A stretch of 37,901 nt of DNA from CAZFDT01 sp964518335 (GTDB lineage: Bacteria; Planctomycetota; Phycisphaerae; Phycisphaerales; Phycisphaeraceae). Shown one piece after another: positions 1-7,482 of this stretch. The position numbers were made by a program, and so were the translations under genes. The notes beneath the pieces were generated by a model. It saw only the letters and a list, made by a program, of their open reading frames with translations, made no database searches and was not told the origin of the DNA. The stretch covers positions 1-37,901 of the forward strand of contig CAZFDT010000047.1 of NCBI GenBank assembly GCA_964518335.1, read 5' to 3'. Within the stretch, counting starts at the first letter, position 1. The number at the start of each line of letters is the position of its first letter.

Positions 1-1536
1 ACCCTTGATCGACAGGTGGATCAGGTCGCCGACGACCTTCTTGGCGATCACCTCGCCGAAGACCGGGTCGCTGCCCAGGCCCGCGCCCAGCAGCACGTTG
101 TAACCATCGACCTTGATCCTCTTGCCGTCGGGCCCGACCTCGTCGGTCTGCACGGGGATGCCGGTGAGCCCGATGTCGGCGACCTGGTACTGGGCGCAGG
201 CGTTGGGGCATCCGGTGAAGCTGATGAACAAGGGGAAGTCGATCTCGACGTTTTCTTCGAGCCAGCGGAGGACGCGGCCGGCGCGGTGCTTGGTCTCGAC
301 GACGGCGAGGTTGCAGAACTCGCTGCCGGTGCAGGAGATCAGCGAGTCGCGCAGGCTGTGGGCCTGGGGCGGCAGGCCTGCTGCAGTGAGCTCCCCGACG
401 AGCGCGTCCACGCTGGCGGGGGGCACGTCGAGGATGATGATGTTCTGCTTGGCGGTGGTGCGGATGCGGCCCCCGCAAGCCGCGGAGGCGTATTTCTCGG
501 CGAGGCGGGCGATGTCGGCCATGTTGCGCGCGGTGAATCGGCCCCGCTCGATGGGGATGCCCACGTAGCAGTTGCCGTCCTTCTGCGTGCCGATGCCCAT
601 GTGGTCGCTGTGCACGGCCGGGGGGTGCTGCAGGGAGTCGTCGTGCTCGAGCGCGTAGCCGAGGATCTGTTCGATGGTGTCGCGGGTCCACTGCCAGCCC
701 TTGTCGGCGACGAGGAACTTGAGGCGGGCGCGGGTGCGCTTCTCGCGGTAGCCGTGGTCGCGGAAGAGCGTGGCGATGGCGCGGGAAACGTCGACGACCT
801 GGTCGGGCTTGACGAAAGCGCGCATGGGCTGGCCGAAGTGGGGCGTCGAGGACAGTCCGCCGCCGACGAGCAGGCCGTAGCCGGTCTCGCTCCCCGCGGC
901 CGTGGTGCGTTGGACGCCGTAGAACCCGAAGTCGTTGATCTGGGGCTGGTGGCAGTGGAGTCTGCACCCGCCGATGGAGGGCTTGAACTTGCGGGGGAGA
1001 TTGCTGAACTCGCGGCCGGAGGCGACGTACATGTCGTGGATGGCGCGGGCGTGGGCGGAGCTGTCGATGATCTCGTCATCGAGGACGCCGGCCAGGGGGC
1101 AACTGACGATGTTGCGTGGGCAGTCGCCGCAGGCGAACTGGCTGGTCATGCCGATGTCCCAGAGCGTCTTGAAGACGTGCTTGAGGTCGGCGATGGTGAG
1201 CCAGTGGAGCTGGATGGTCTGGCGCGTGGTGATGTCGCCGAAGCCGCGGGCGTAGCGGTCGGTCAGCTCGGCGATGACGGTGAGTTGGCGTGGGGAGAGC
1301 TGGCCGCCGGGGATCTTGATGCGGAACATGAAGTGGCCGACGTTGGGCTTCTGGCGGTACACGCCGTACCACTTGAACCGGGCCGACAGGTCGTCAGCGT
1401 CGATCGCGTCGTAATCGCCCGCGTCCGAGTAGCGCAGCATGTCCTGCAGCACGTCGTAACCGTCTTTGGCGAGCTTGAGGTGCTCGACCTCGTTGAGCTT
1501 CTTCTGCGGGGTGGGTTCGGTCGTCGTCGCTGTCAT
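1..1536 (-). CDS. Ferredoxin-type nitrite/sulfite reductase (NirA-like), C-terminus cut by window edge
   Basis: Siroheme/[4Fe-4S] reductase that would carry out the six-electron reduction of nitrite to ammonia or sulfite to sulfide in the cytoplasm, probably with ferredoxin. 512 codons are visible from ATG at 1536, and the frame is open at base 1. The N-terminal half carries the family stretches RFKWYGVYRQ, GDITTRQTIQLHW and GDCPRNIVSCPLAG. The cofactor signature is CTGSEFC (C402, C408) plus GCPNAC (C443, C447), i.e. CX5C...CX3C. The overall pattern is closer to NirA than to the sulfite reductase beta-subunit, but substrate cannot be settled by eye. The start is supported by AGGTGA about 8 nt upstream. 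A TATGAT hexamer at 1590-1595 would give a leader of about 46 nt. One GCTGCAGTG motif lies inside at 380-388. Confidence 0.93.
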   Translation of the reverse strand, partial: MTATTTEPTPQKKLNEVEHLKLAKDGYDVLQDMLRYSDAGDYDAIDADDLSARFKWYGVYRQKPNVGHFMFRIKIPGGQLSPRQLTVIAELTDRYARGFGDITTRQTIQLHWLTIADLKHVFKTLWDIGMTSQFACGDCPRNIVSCPLAGVLDDEIIDSSAHARAIHDMYVASGREFSNLPRKFKPSIGGCRLHCHQPQINDFGFYGVQRTTAAGSETGYGLLVGGGLSSTPHFGQPMRAFVKPDQVVDVSRAIATLFRDHGYREKRTRARLKFLVADKGWQWTRDTIEQILGYALEHDDSLQHPPAVHSDHMGIGTQKDGNCYVGIPIERGRFTARNMADIARLAEKYASAACGGRIRTTAKQNIIILDVPPASVDALVGELTAAGLPPQAHSLRDSLISCTGSEFCNLAVVETKHRAGRVLRWLEENVEIDFPLFISFTGCPNACAQYQVADIGLTGIPVQTDEVGPDGKRIKVDGYNVLLGAGLGSDPVFGEVIAKKVVGDLIHLSIKG

Positions 1537-1589
1537 GGGCAAATCACCTGTCCTGGGGCGGCCCCCGGCCGCGCGATGGCAAGTCCCTC

Positions 1590-1595
1590 ATCATA
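1590..1595 (-). promoter_or_regulatory. Candidate -10 box for the nitrite/sulfite reductase gene
   Basis: TATGAT on the minus strand (5/6 to TATAAT), between the reductase start and the antitoxin stop. No convincing -35 is visible. The predicted leader is about 46 nt and contains the AGGTGA ribosome site. Confidence 0.4.
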
Positions 1596-1627
1596 CTGGA
1601 CATGCCGGGCCGGTTCTATCGGCCGAG

Positions 1628-1921
1628 TCAGGCGGTCGTGGCGTGCAGCTTGATGCCCAGCGAGCGCAGGACTTTGATGACCGTGGCAAACTCGGGGTTG
1701 CCCTCGGGCGACAGTGCCTTGTAGAGGCTCTCCCGTCCCATGCCGGCCTGGCGGGCGATGCGAGTCATGCCCTTGGCGCGGGCGATGTCACCCAGCGCTG
1801 CGGTGAACAGCGCGGGGTCGTCCTCTTCCAGAGCCGCCTCCAGATAGGCTGCCATGTCCTCTTCCGATTGCAGATAGTCCGCCGCATCCCACGGGCGCGT
1901 TTTGGTCTTGGTGTTGGCCAT
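1628..1921 (-). CDS. HigA-type addiction-module antitoxin (HTH)
   Basis: 97-residue protein of the 'probable addiction module antidote' type. The N-terminal third (RPWDAADYLQSEEDMAAYLE) matches the family lead-in. The C-terminal half carries a helix-turn-helix (about residues 49-90: MTRIARQAGMGRESLYKAL...FATVIKVLRSLGI). It should bind and neutralise the toxin encoded immediately upstream and repress the pair. The toxin stop codon (TAA, 1924-1926) is only 2 nt before this ATG, and the toxin's last codons provide the GGGAGA ribosome site, so the two are translationally coupled in toxin-first order as in higBA modules. Family assignment is firm; activity is inferred. Confidence 0.88.
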   Translation of the reverse strand: MANTKTKTRPWDAADYLQSEEDMAAYLEAALEEDDPALFTAALGDIARAKGMTRIARQAGMGRESLYKALSPEGNPEFATVIKVLRSLGIKLHATTA

Positions 1922-1923
1922 CG

Positions 1924-2223
1924 TTATCTCCCTGTCATGGTTCGAGCCAGCGTGCGGGCCTTGTCGATGTCGCGTGCCTGTGTTCGCTTGTCGCCGCCGG
2001 CAAGCAGGATCACGAACGCCGCGCCCTGCTGCTTGAAATAGACTCTGTAGCCGGGGCCGTAATCGATGCGCAGTTCTGACACGCCCTCACCGACGGGCCG
2101 CACGTCGCCCATGTTTCCCAATGACAGACGGCGGATGCGGGCAAGAATGCGCATCCGGGCCTGCCGATCGCGTAGTCTCTCAAACCAGCGACGGTACTCG
2201 TCAGTCTGATGAATCTGGACCAC
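1924..2223 (-). CDS. HigB/RelE-type toxin, probable GTG start
   Basis: RelE/ParE-superfamily toxin of the 'addiction module killer' type, expected to be a ribosome-associated mRNA endonuclease. The conserved core is present: ARIRRLSLGNMGDVRPVGEG, then ELRIDYGPGYRVYF and LLAGGDKRTQARDI. The reading frame continues up to a GTG at 2250, but family members begin near VQIHQTDEYRRWF, and a 20-bp palindrome plus a promoter lie across the extra codons. I therefore choose GTG at 2223 (GTG at 2229 is the alternative), giving about 99 residues. A TACACT -10 ends exactly 6 nt before this GTG, so the mRNA may be leaderless. Downstream partner: the HTH antitoxin at 1628-1921. Confidence 0.87.
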   Translation of the reverse strand: MVQIHQTDEYRRWFERLRDRQARMRILARIRRLSLGNMGDVRPVGEGVSELRIDYGPGYRVYFKQQGAAFVILLAGGDKRTQARDIDKARTLARTMTGR

Positions 2224-2229
2224 TCCCAC

Positions 2230-2258
2230 AGTGTATCTTATCGGATACACCCGGGCAA
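2230..2258 (-). promoter_or_regulatory. Promoter of the HigB/HigA-type module
   Basis: -35 TTGCCC (2253-2258), 17-bp spacer, -10 TACACT (2230-2235), each 4/6 to the sigma-70 consensus. The expected transcription start falls at the GTG at 2223. The palindrome 2231-2250 overlaps the -10 and spacer, as expected for autorepression. Confidence 0.55.
2231..2250. promoter_or_regulatory. Palindromic operator of the toxin-antitoxin pair
   Basis: Perfect inverted repeat GTGTATC / GATACAC (7-bp arms, 6-bp centre TTATCG) lying across the candidate promoter, just upstream of the chosen toxin start. The position fits an autoregulatory site for the HTH antitoxin or toxin-antitoxin complex. Binding is inferred. 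Confidence 0.6.
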
Positions 2259-2367
2259 GTCGTCACACTGAACTTGGGGTGTCGCAATCGAAGTGTCCGG
2301 GGTTATTGTCTCGATAGAAGTGTCACGGTGGTCGAGCCCGGTCGGCATGGGATACGCAAGACGCCGC

Positions 2368-2388
2368 GTTCGAGCGGATCACTCGAAC
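2368..2388. repeat. Inverted repeat upstream of UDP-glucose dehydrogenase
   Basis: GTTCGAG (2368-2374) and CTCGAAC (2382-2388) flank a 7-nt centre in the 267-bp space between the toxin gene and the dehydrogenase gene. It could be an operator or a hairpin. Apart from this and a weak TATACC at 2478-2483, I see nothing else in that space. Confidence 0.35.
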
Positions 2389-2517
2389 TCCGACAGACGC
2401 ACGTGAGTACACTTCAAGCAGGGTTTGGCCGACATTAGATGGGGGCGAGGTGCGCCCCGCGGCCGATAACGGATTGGTATACCCGTCCTGGCGACGGGTC
2501 GATTCAGGGAAAGCCAT

Positions 2518-3906
2518 ATGCGTATCACCATGGTTGGAACGGGCTATGTGGGTCTGGTCACCGGCACCTGCTTTGCCAACACGGGCAACGACGTGACGTG
2601 TCTGGACATCGACCCCCGGAAGATTGAGTTGCTCAATCAGGGCGTGTCGCCCATTTACGAGCCGGGGCTGGACGAACTGATCAAGCGCAACGTCAAGGCC
2701 GGCCGCCTGCACTTCACCACCGACAAGGCCTCGTCCTACCAGGGCGCCGAGCTGATCTTCATCTGCGTGGGCACGCCCAGCGACGAGCAGGGCCGCGCCG
2801 ATCTCAAGTACGTGCTCGCCGCCGCACGCGACATCGGCGACGCCATCGAGCAGGCCGAGGGTCCCACCGGCGGCGGCATCGACGAACGCCGCGCCAAGAT
2901 CGTCGTCATCAAGTCCACCGTGCCCGTCGGCACCAACGCCAAGGTCAAAAAGGAAATCGCCTCCCGCACGAAGAAGCCCTTCCGCATGGCGAGCAACCCC
3001 GAGTTCCTCAAAGAGGGCGCCGCCATCCGCGACTTCAACTACCCCGACCGCGTCGTCGTCGGCTGCGAGGACAAGGGCACCGGCGACCGCATGCGCGACC
3101 TCTACGACCCCTTCGTCCGCAACGGCAACCCCATCTTCCTCATGGACATCCCCTCCGCCGAGATGGTCAAGTACGCCGCCAACGCCATGCTCGCCACCAA
3201 GATCAGCTTCATCAACGAGATCGCCAACCTCTGCGAACGCTACGGCGCCGACATCGAGGAAGTCCGCCGCGGCATGTGCTCCGACAAACGCATCGGCAAC
3301 CAGTTCCTCTACCCCGGCCTGGGCTACGGCGGCTCCTGCTTCCCCAAGGACGTGCTCGCCTGCATCTCCATGGGCAGCGAATCCGACATGCCCACCGTCC
3401 TCCTCGAAGCCGTCCACAAGGTCAACCAGGCCCAACGCGCCGAGTTCCTCACCAAGCTCGACAAGCACTTCGACGCCGCCCGCGGCGGACTGTCCGGCAA
3501 GAAGGTCGCCGTCTGGGGCATCGCCTTCAAGCCCGGCACCGACGACATCCGCGAAGCGCCTTCGCTCACCATCATCCGCAAACTGCTGGACTGGGGCGCC
3601 CAGGTCGTCGCCTTCGATCCCGTCGCCGACGACAACTGTCGCAAACTCCCCGACATCGGCGAGAAGATCGCCTACTGCAACGAACCGATGGCCGCACTTG
3701 AGGGCGCCGATGGCCTGGTCATCTGCACCGACTGGGACGAGTTCCGCCATCCCGACTTCGACAAGATCCGCGAGCTGATGAACAGCCCCGTCATCTTCGA
3801 CGGCCGCAACCTCTACCGCTCCGAAGTCATGCGCGAGCTCGGCTTCATCTACCACAGCGTCGGCCGCGACCCCGTCGTCCCCGCCGCCGCCAACGCCGTG
3901 ATCTGA
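2518..3906 (+). CDS. ugd: UDP-glucose 6-dehydrogenase
   Basis: Cytoplasmic NAD-dependent enzyme that oxidises UDP-glucose to UDP-glucuronate for surface polysaccharides. 462 residues, full length. The N-terminal Rossmann motif GTGYVGLVTG is at about residues 7-16, followed by the family stretch VSPIYEPGLDELI. The substrate-binding and catalytic segment GLGYGGSCFPKDV contains the catalytic Cys274. The C-terminal UDP-binding part has VWGIAFKPGTDDIREAPS. A short hydrophilic insertion (EQAEGPTGGGIDERRA, about residue 118) precedes the KSTVPVGT strand; longer than in E. coli Ugd, and not disruptive. The start is fixed by AGGGAAAG 5-11 nt upstream. It stands alone in transcription direction, with a stem-loop at 3924-3943 just after its stop. 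No polysaccharide cluster adjoins it. Confidence 0.97.
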   Translation: MRITMVGTGYVGLVTGTCFANTGNDVTCLDIDPRKIELLNQGVSPIYEPGLDELIKRNVKAGRLHFTTDKASSYQGAELIFICVGTPSDEQGRADLKYVLAAARDIGDAIEQAEGPTGGGIDERRAKIVVIKSTVPVGTNAKVKKEIASRTKKPFRMASNPEFLKEGAAIRDFNYPDRVVVGCEDKGTGDRMRDLYDPFVRNGNPIFLMDIPSAEMVKYAANAMLATKISFINEIANLCERYGADIEEVRRGMCSDKRIGNQFLYPGLGYGGSCFPKDVLACISMGSESDMPTVLLEAVHKVNQAQRAEFLTKLDKHFDAARGGLSGKKVAVWGIAFKPGTDDIREAPSLTIIRKLLDWGAQVVAFDPVADDNCRKLPDIGEKIAYCNEPMAALEGADGLVICTDWDEFRHPDFDKIRELMNSPVIFDGRNLYRSEVMRELGFIYHSVGRDPVVPAAANAVI

Positions 3907-3923
3907 CCTCCCATCTCGACAGC

Positions 3924-3943
3924 CGGCGGCAAACCTGCCGCCG
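3924..3943 (+). terminator. Hairpin downstream of ugd
   Basis: Perfect 8-bp stem CGGCGGCA / TGCCGCCG with AACC loop, 18 bp after the ugd stop codon. There is no T-tract, so it may be a weak or factor-assisted terminator, or simply a 3'-end-stabilising hairpin. Confidence 0.45.
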
Positions 3944-3989
3944 AGCGATCACCCCGGGCGATCCTGCGCGCACCGCCGGCCGGAGCGAG

Positions 3990-3995
3990 TATCAT
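3990..3995 (+). promoter_or_regulatory. Candidate -10 box of the STN/secretin-like gene
   Basis: TATCAT (5/6) in the gap between ugd and the next gene. It implies a leader of about 26 nt that includes CCGGAG ahead of the ATG at 4028. No clear -35. Confidence 0.35.
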
Positions 3996-4027
3996 TCATC
4001 CCATCCCCCAGCCTCCGGAGCCACACC

Positions 4028-5518
4028 ATGCGCACCTCCCTTCCGATCCTCGCGTTGTCGGTCGTGTTCGCCTGCGCTGCAGTGGCCGCCGAACGTGACC
4101 CGGACCGCATGGGCGCACTCGCCGAGCCGCTGTCAAAGAAGATCGACGTGCAGTTCATCGAGACGCCCCTTCGCCGCGTCGTCGAGCAACTGCAGCAGCG
4201 CACGGGCGTGACGTTCAGCCTCGAGCGCGAGCCGTTGGGGTCGGCGGCGGATGCCGCAGTGTCGCTCGAGGCCAAACAGGTGACGGTCGCCGAGGCGCTG
4301 GACATGGTGACGCAACAGGTCGGCGTCGCGTGGGAGGTCTCCGGCCGCGTTGCGGTGATCTCCAGCCATCATGCACTGGCAAAAAGAAACCTGGTCACCC
4401 GCACCTACGATATCCGCCCGCTGCTCGTGGCCGTGCCCAACTTCCGCGGCCCGACGTTCGATCTTAACGCGGCGCTATCCAACACCAACAGTGGCGGTAG
4501 CAACGTGCGCATGAGCGATGCAAGCAAGGGTGGCGGCGGGAGCGGCTACGGCCTGTTTGGCGATGACGGCGACGGCGACGATGTCGAAGCCAGCCAAGCC
4601 AACCGCGCTGCACTGATCGAGCAGATCATCAATCTGATCCAGGACACCATTGGTGATCCGACACACTGGGCGGCGTTGGGCGGCGATCTGTTCAGTGCTA
4701 GCGAAGTGCGCGGCTCGCTGGTGATCCGCACCACACCACAGCACCATGCCCAGGTCGATCAACTGCTGCGCGGCCTGGCCGACGACACCTCGCGGGTCAT
4801 CTTCGTGGACGCCCGCTTCATCGAAGCCCCCACCGAGCAACTCGACGCCGCGCTGTCGGGCGAAACGTCACGCCACGTGCTAAACCCGGCGCAGACCCGG
4901 CAGTTGGTCGGGCAACTGCGCGGCGATGCCGTACGCTCACTGGGCATCCTCCGCACCGCGTGCTTCAACGGTCAACGCGTCTATCTCGCCGCAGGCAAGC
5001 AGGACACATTCCTCTCTGACGTCGAGCCCGTCCCCGACACCGCCGGCATCGATCCCACCGTGTCCACCGCCCGCACCGGCGCGGTCCTGGACATCGAGCC
5101 CACCATCGCCTTCGACGGCGACTCGCTCGTGCTTACCTTCCGCGGCGAACTGGTGCTCCGCACGTCGCTGCGCACCACGCGCGTGCCCGCCGGCAGCCCT
5201 GCTACAGGTCCAACCCTGGACCTGGGCGGCAGCATGGGTGGCCAGATCAAACTCGACGAGCCGGAGAAGAACAAGCCCATCACCACCGGCCACGTTAACG
5301 GCAGCGTCCGCGCCGCCGGCGACATCGACCCGGCCTCCCCCGGCGTCGCCACCGATGTCGCACTCGAACTACCTCATGGTGAGGGCGTCGAGTTCCGCTC
5401 CTCGGTCCGCGTCCCCGATGGCGGTGCTATCGTCGTCACCGGCGTGTCCGGGGCCATGGCCTCGGTCCGCCCCGGCCACGAGGTCATCCTCGTCATCCGC
5501 ACCACCATCGCCCGCTAA
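4028..5518 (+). CDS. Exported STN/secretin-like domain protein
   Basis: 496 residues with a signal peptide (hydrophobic core PILALSVVFACAA, cleavage near residue 21), so exported. Residues about 35-110 resemble the STN (secretin/TonB short N-terminal) domain: DVQFIETPLRRVVEQLQQ...VTVAEALDMV. Residues about 190-260 resemble a secretin N-domain (NolW-like): EIINLIQDTIG-type helix then LVIRTTPQHHAQVDQLLRGL. The C-terminal 170 residues look like the secretin beta region (VLDIEPTIAFDGDSLVL...VRVPDGGAIVVTGV), but shorter than a full pore-forming gate. A glycine/aspartate-rich linker (about 165-185) separates the parts. No pilus or type II secretion genes are nearby. Its role is unknown: it may be a secretin relative or a scaffold that uses secretin folds. 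A GCTGCAGTG motif lies in the signal-peptide codons (4076-4084). Confidence 0.8.
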   Translation: MRTSLPILALSVVFACAAVAAERDPDRMGALAEPLSKKIDVQFIETPLRRVVEQLQQRTGVTFSLEREPLGSAADAAVSLEAKQVTVAEALDMVTQQVGVAWEVSGRVAVISSHHALAKRNLVTRTYDIRPLLVAVPNFRGPTFDLNAALSNTNSGGSNVRMSDASKGGGGSGYGLFGDDGDGDDVEASQANRAALIEQIINLIQDTIGDPTHWAALGGDLFSASEVRGSLVIRTTPQHHAQVDQLLRGLADDTSRVIFVDARFIEAPTEQLDAALSGETSRHVLNPAQTRQLVGQLRGDAVRSLGILRTACFNGQRVYLAAGKQDTFLSDVEPVPDTAGIDPTVSTARTGAVLDIEPTIAFDGDSLVLTFRGELVLRTSLRTTRVPAGSPATGPTLDLGGSMGGQIKLDEPEKNKPITTGHVNGSVRAAGDIDPASPGVATDVALELPHGEGVEFRSSVRVPDGGAIVVTGVSGAMASVRPGHEVILVIRTTIAR

Positions 5519-6726
5519 AGCTTCCGAGCAGGCGATGGGTTCCTGGATTGCGGCCACAGGCTTACTGCAGCGCCGATCGCCAGCGTGACGAACGCGGCGG
5601 CGATGGCCAGGACGCCCCAGTCGGCGCCGTCGTCGGGCATGAGGTTGCGCAGCCAGGTGATGGCGGCGCGGCCGGCGCGGGCGATGAACGGGGGCGTGTG
5701 CAGCCAAAAGGCGGTCGCTGCCGTGAGGTAGCCGCACGCCAGCGTCGGCCCGCCGCGGTGGTGCAGCCAGGTCCACAGCAGCAGCGCGGCAAAGCCCGTC
5801 ACCGCCAGGCCGGGGATGTGGATCGCCATCGCGTCCATCCACGGCCAGTAGAGCGACATGTGCCGCGGGACCGTCACCAGGCTCAGGGCCACTGCAGCGC
5901 CGCCCATGCCCACTGCCGCCGCGCGGGCCAGTCGGCGTTGCTCCTCCCGCCACCCGGCGCGGGCCACGACCGCCGCGACGCCCAGCAGCAGCGGCACCAG
6001 GTGATGCGCGTCGAACGCCTCCGAGCCGTGACGGCTGTACGTCCAGTTGGCGACGTACACGTGGGCCAGCACCGACACCCCCGGAAGGATCAGCAGCAGC
6101 CGATGGAGGATCGCCACGTGTCCGGCGCGGGAAGACTTCCGGGGGCGGGACCAGTCCGGGGCCAGGGCGTGGGCGGCGATCCACAGGCCCAGCAGCCACG
6201 CGGCGCGGAACTCGGTCAGCGGCGGCAGGAACCCGCTGGCGGCAAACCAGCGATACCAGCCCGGCACCACGTGGATCAGCACCACGTCCGCCGCGATCAG
6301 TGCCCACGCCACGCTCGACAGCCGCAGCCGCACGACCCGACCGATCGCCGCCAGCCCCGCCAGCGACCACGTCACACCCACGCACGCCAGCGCCGTCCCC
6401 GCCGTCAGGCTGCGCGTGAACAGCTCGTGGTACAGCAGCGTGGCGTCCAGCGTCAGCACCGCCCACACCACCAGCAGGTGCGCCGCGTCGCGCTGCATCT
6501 GCGGCGACGCCAACCGCGCCAGCCACGACCCCAGCCCCAGCACCGCCGCCTGGTACGCCAGGAACACCCCCATCAGCCGCAGCAGCGGCATCAGCGCATC
6601 CGGTTGGCCGTGCGTATCGACGCTGATGGCGTAACAGCCCAGCAGCATGAACGCGCCCGACAGCAGGTAGAACGGGTTGTGGTCGATGACCAGACGCAGC
6701 CAGGGACGATCCGCGGTAAACGCCAT
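5515..6726 (-). CDS. Polytopic membrane protein of unknown function
   Basis: About 403 residues with roughly ten hydrophobic segments (for example HNPFYLLSGAFMLLGCYAIS, AHLLVVWAVLTLDATLLYH, LLGVAAVVA, WGVLAIAAAFVTLAIGAAVS). No enzymatic motif was recognised. The frame continues upstream to 6948, but the start at 6726 is chosen because of AAAGGCAGG just upstream and because the translated sequence becomes membrane-like only from MAFTADRPWLRLVIDHNPFY. The extra N-terminal codons are arginine-rich and look non-coding. The stop overlaps the convergent secretin-like gene by 4 bp. A 25-bp palindrome (6824-6848) lies about 100 bp upstream. Confidence 0.8.
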   Translation of the reverse strand: MAFTADRPWLRLVIDHNPFYLLSGAFMLLGCYAISVDTHGQPDALMPLLRLMGVFLAYQAAVLGLGSWLARLASPQMQRDAAHLLVVWAVLTLDATLLYHELFTRSLTAGTALACVGVTWSLAGLAAIGRVVRLRLSSVAWALIAADVVLIHVVPGWYRWFAASGFLPPLTEFRAAWLLGLWIAAHALAPDWSRPRKSSRAGHVAILHRLLLILPGVSVLAHVYVANWTYSRHGSEAFDAHHLVPLLLGVAAVVARAGWREEQRRLARAAAVGMGGAAVALSLVTVPRHMSLYWPWMDAMAIHIPGLAVTGFAALLLWTWLHHRGGPTLACGYLTAATAFWLHTPPFIARAGRAAITWLRNLMPDDGADWGVLAIAAAFVTLAIGAAVSLWPQSRNPSPARKL

Positions 6727-6823
6727 CACACACCTGCCTTTCCGCGCTCGATGAGCGCGCACGCATCGCGCTGCAGTGGTCCGCAGCCCTTTTGCCCCCG
6801 GATGGCCGCGCAACCACCGCGCC

Positions 6824-6848
6824 CGCCCGATGGACCGTCCATCGGGCG
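6824..6848. repeat. 25-bp near-perfect palindrome
   Basis: Two perfect 12-bp arms, CGCCCGATGGAC and GTCCATCGGGCG, around one central C, in the 292-bp gap 6727-7018 between two minus-strand genes. No T-tract follows on either strand. It could be a regulator site for the membrane-protein gene downstream or a transcript-end hairpin of the gene upstream. The gap also holds a GCTGCAGTG copy (6770-6778). Confidence 0.75.
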
Positions 6849-7018
6849 ATCGAAGCGGCAGGTGGTTGAATCGGGCGGGGCAGGTAGGGATGGAATCGAA
6901 CGATGACTGATATTGCCGCCGCGCCTGATCGTGCGCCACGCGCCGCATCGGTCTGTCTATCCGTCATCCTATCGCGGCGTTGCAGATGTCCAAGAAAAAT
7001 CTGCGGAGGACAAGCGAG

Positions 7019-7439
7019 TCACCTGCGTTTGAGCATCGCAACCAGAAGCCTGTCCGCCTCGACCCACGCACCGCATTCCGGGCAGGTGTCGCCACGAGTG
7101 GCGCGCAGGTCATAGTCGCGTTCCACGCAGTGCGTGAGGCGGCCGTCGGACGACAGCTCGGCGAGACGCCGGCGCAATCCTTCCTTGAATGCAGGCCGGT
7201 GAAAGAAGTGATTGACGATCAGGCCGCAGGGGATGAAGAGAATGAGCAACAGCCAAATGTGCAGCGAGTGCAGAATGTGCAGCCAGAGCAGAACGAGGAA
7301 TATGGCGACGAGGATGCCGTCGCCAATCCAGCGTCGAGCCGACCACCACGTGTACTGTTCTGCCTCCTTCGCCAGACGCTTTCTCGCCCGCGGCGGCAGA
7401 CCTTGAGGTACGGAGGTTGCGGAGGTGTCGTGCATCATG
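7019..7439 (-). CDS. Small two-TM protein with C-terminal zinc-ribbon-like segment
   Basis: About 139 residues. A basic N-terminus (PRARKRLAKEAEQYTWW) precedes two hydrophobic segments (IGDGILVAIFLVLLWLHIL and IWLLLILFIPCGLIVNHFF). The soluble tail ends with C..RDYDLRAT...CPECG, a metal-binding-like arrangement (three cysteines plus histidine) whose YDLRAT/CPECG wording I associate with many planctomycete membrane proteins. The start at 7439 is set by GGAGG six nt upstream; a second ATG follows immediately. A longer reading of the same frame upstream is arginine/histidine-rich and is the shadow of the kinase gene. Function unknown. Confidence 0.82.
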
Positions 7440-7482
7440 AACAGCCTCCACTCGGTCGCTGTGGTCGTGTTGCGTGCCGAGG

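Noticed and set aside
16..1653. 545-codon plus-strand ORF opposite the nitrite/sulfite reductase
   Set aside because: Ala/Gly/Val/Asp-rich translation without domains; it is the complement of a clear NirA-like gene with its Cys motifs, and arises from GC-rich third positions.
2323..3855. 510-codon minus-strand ORF opposite ugd
   Set aside because: Antisense shadow (Val/Gly/Asp/Ala-rich) of an unambiguous UDP-glucose dehydrogenase; no ribosome site or homology.
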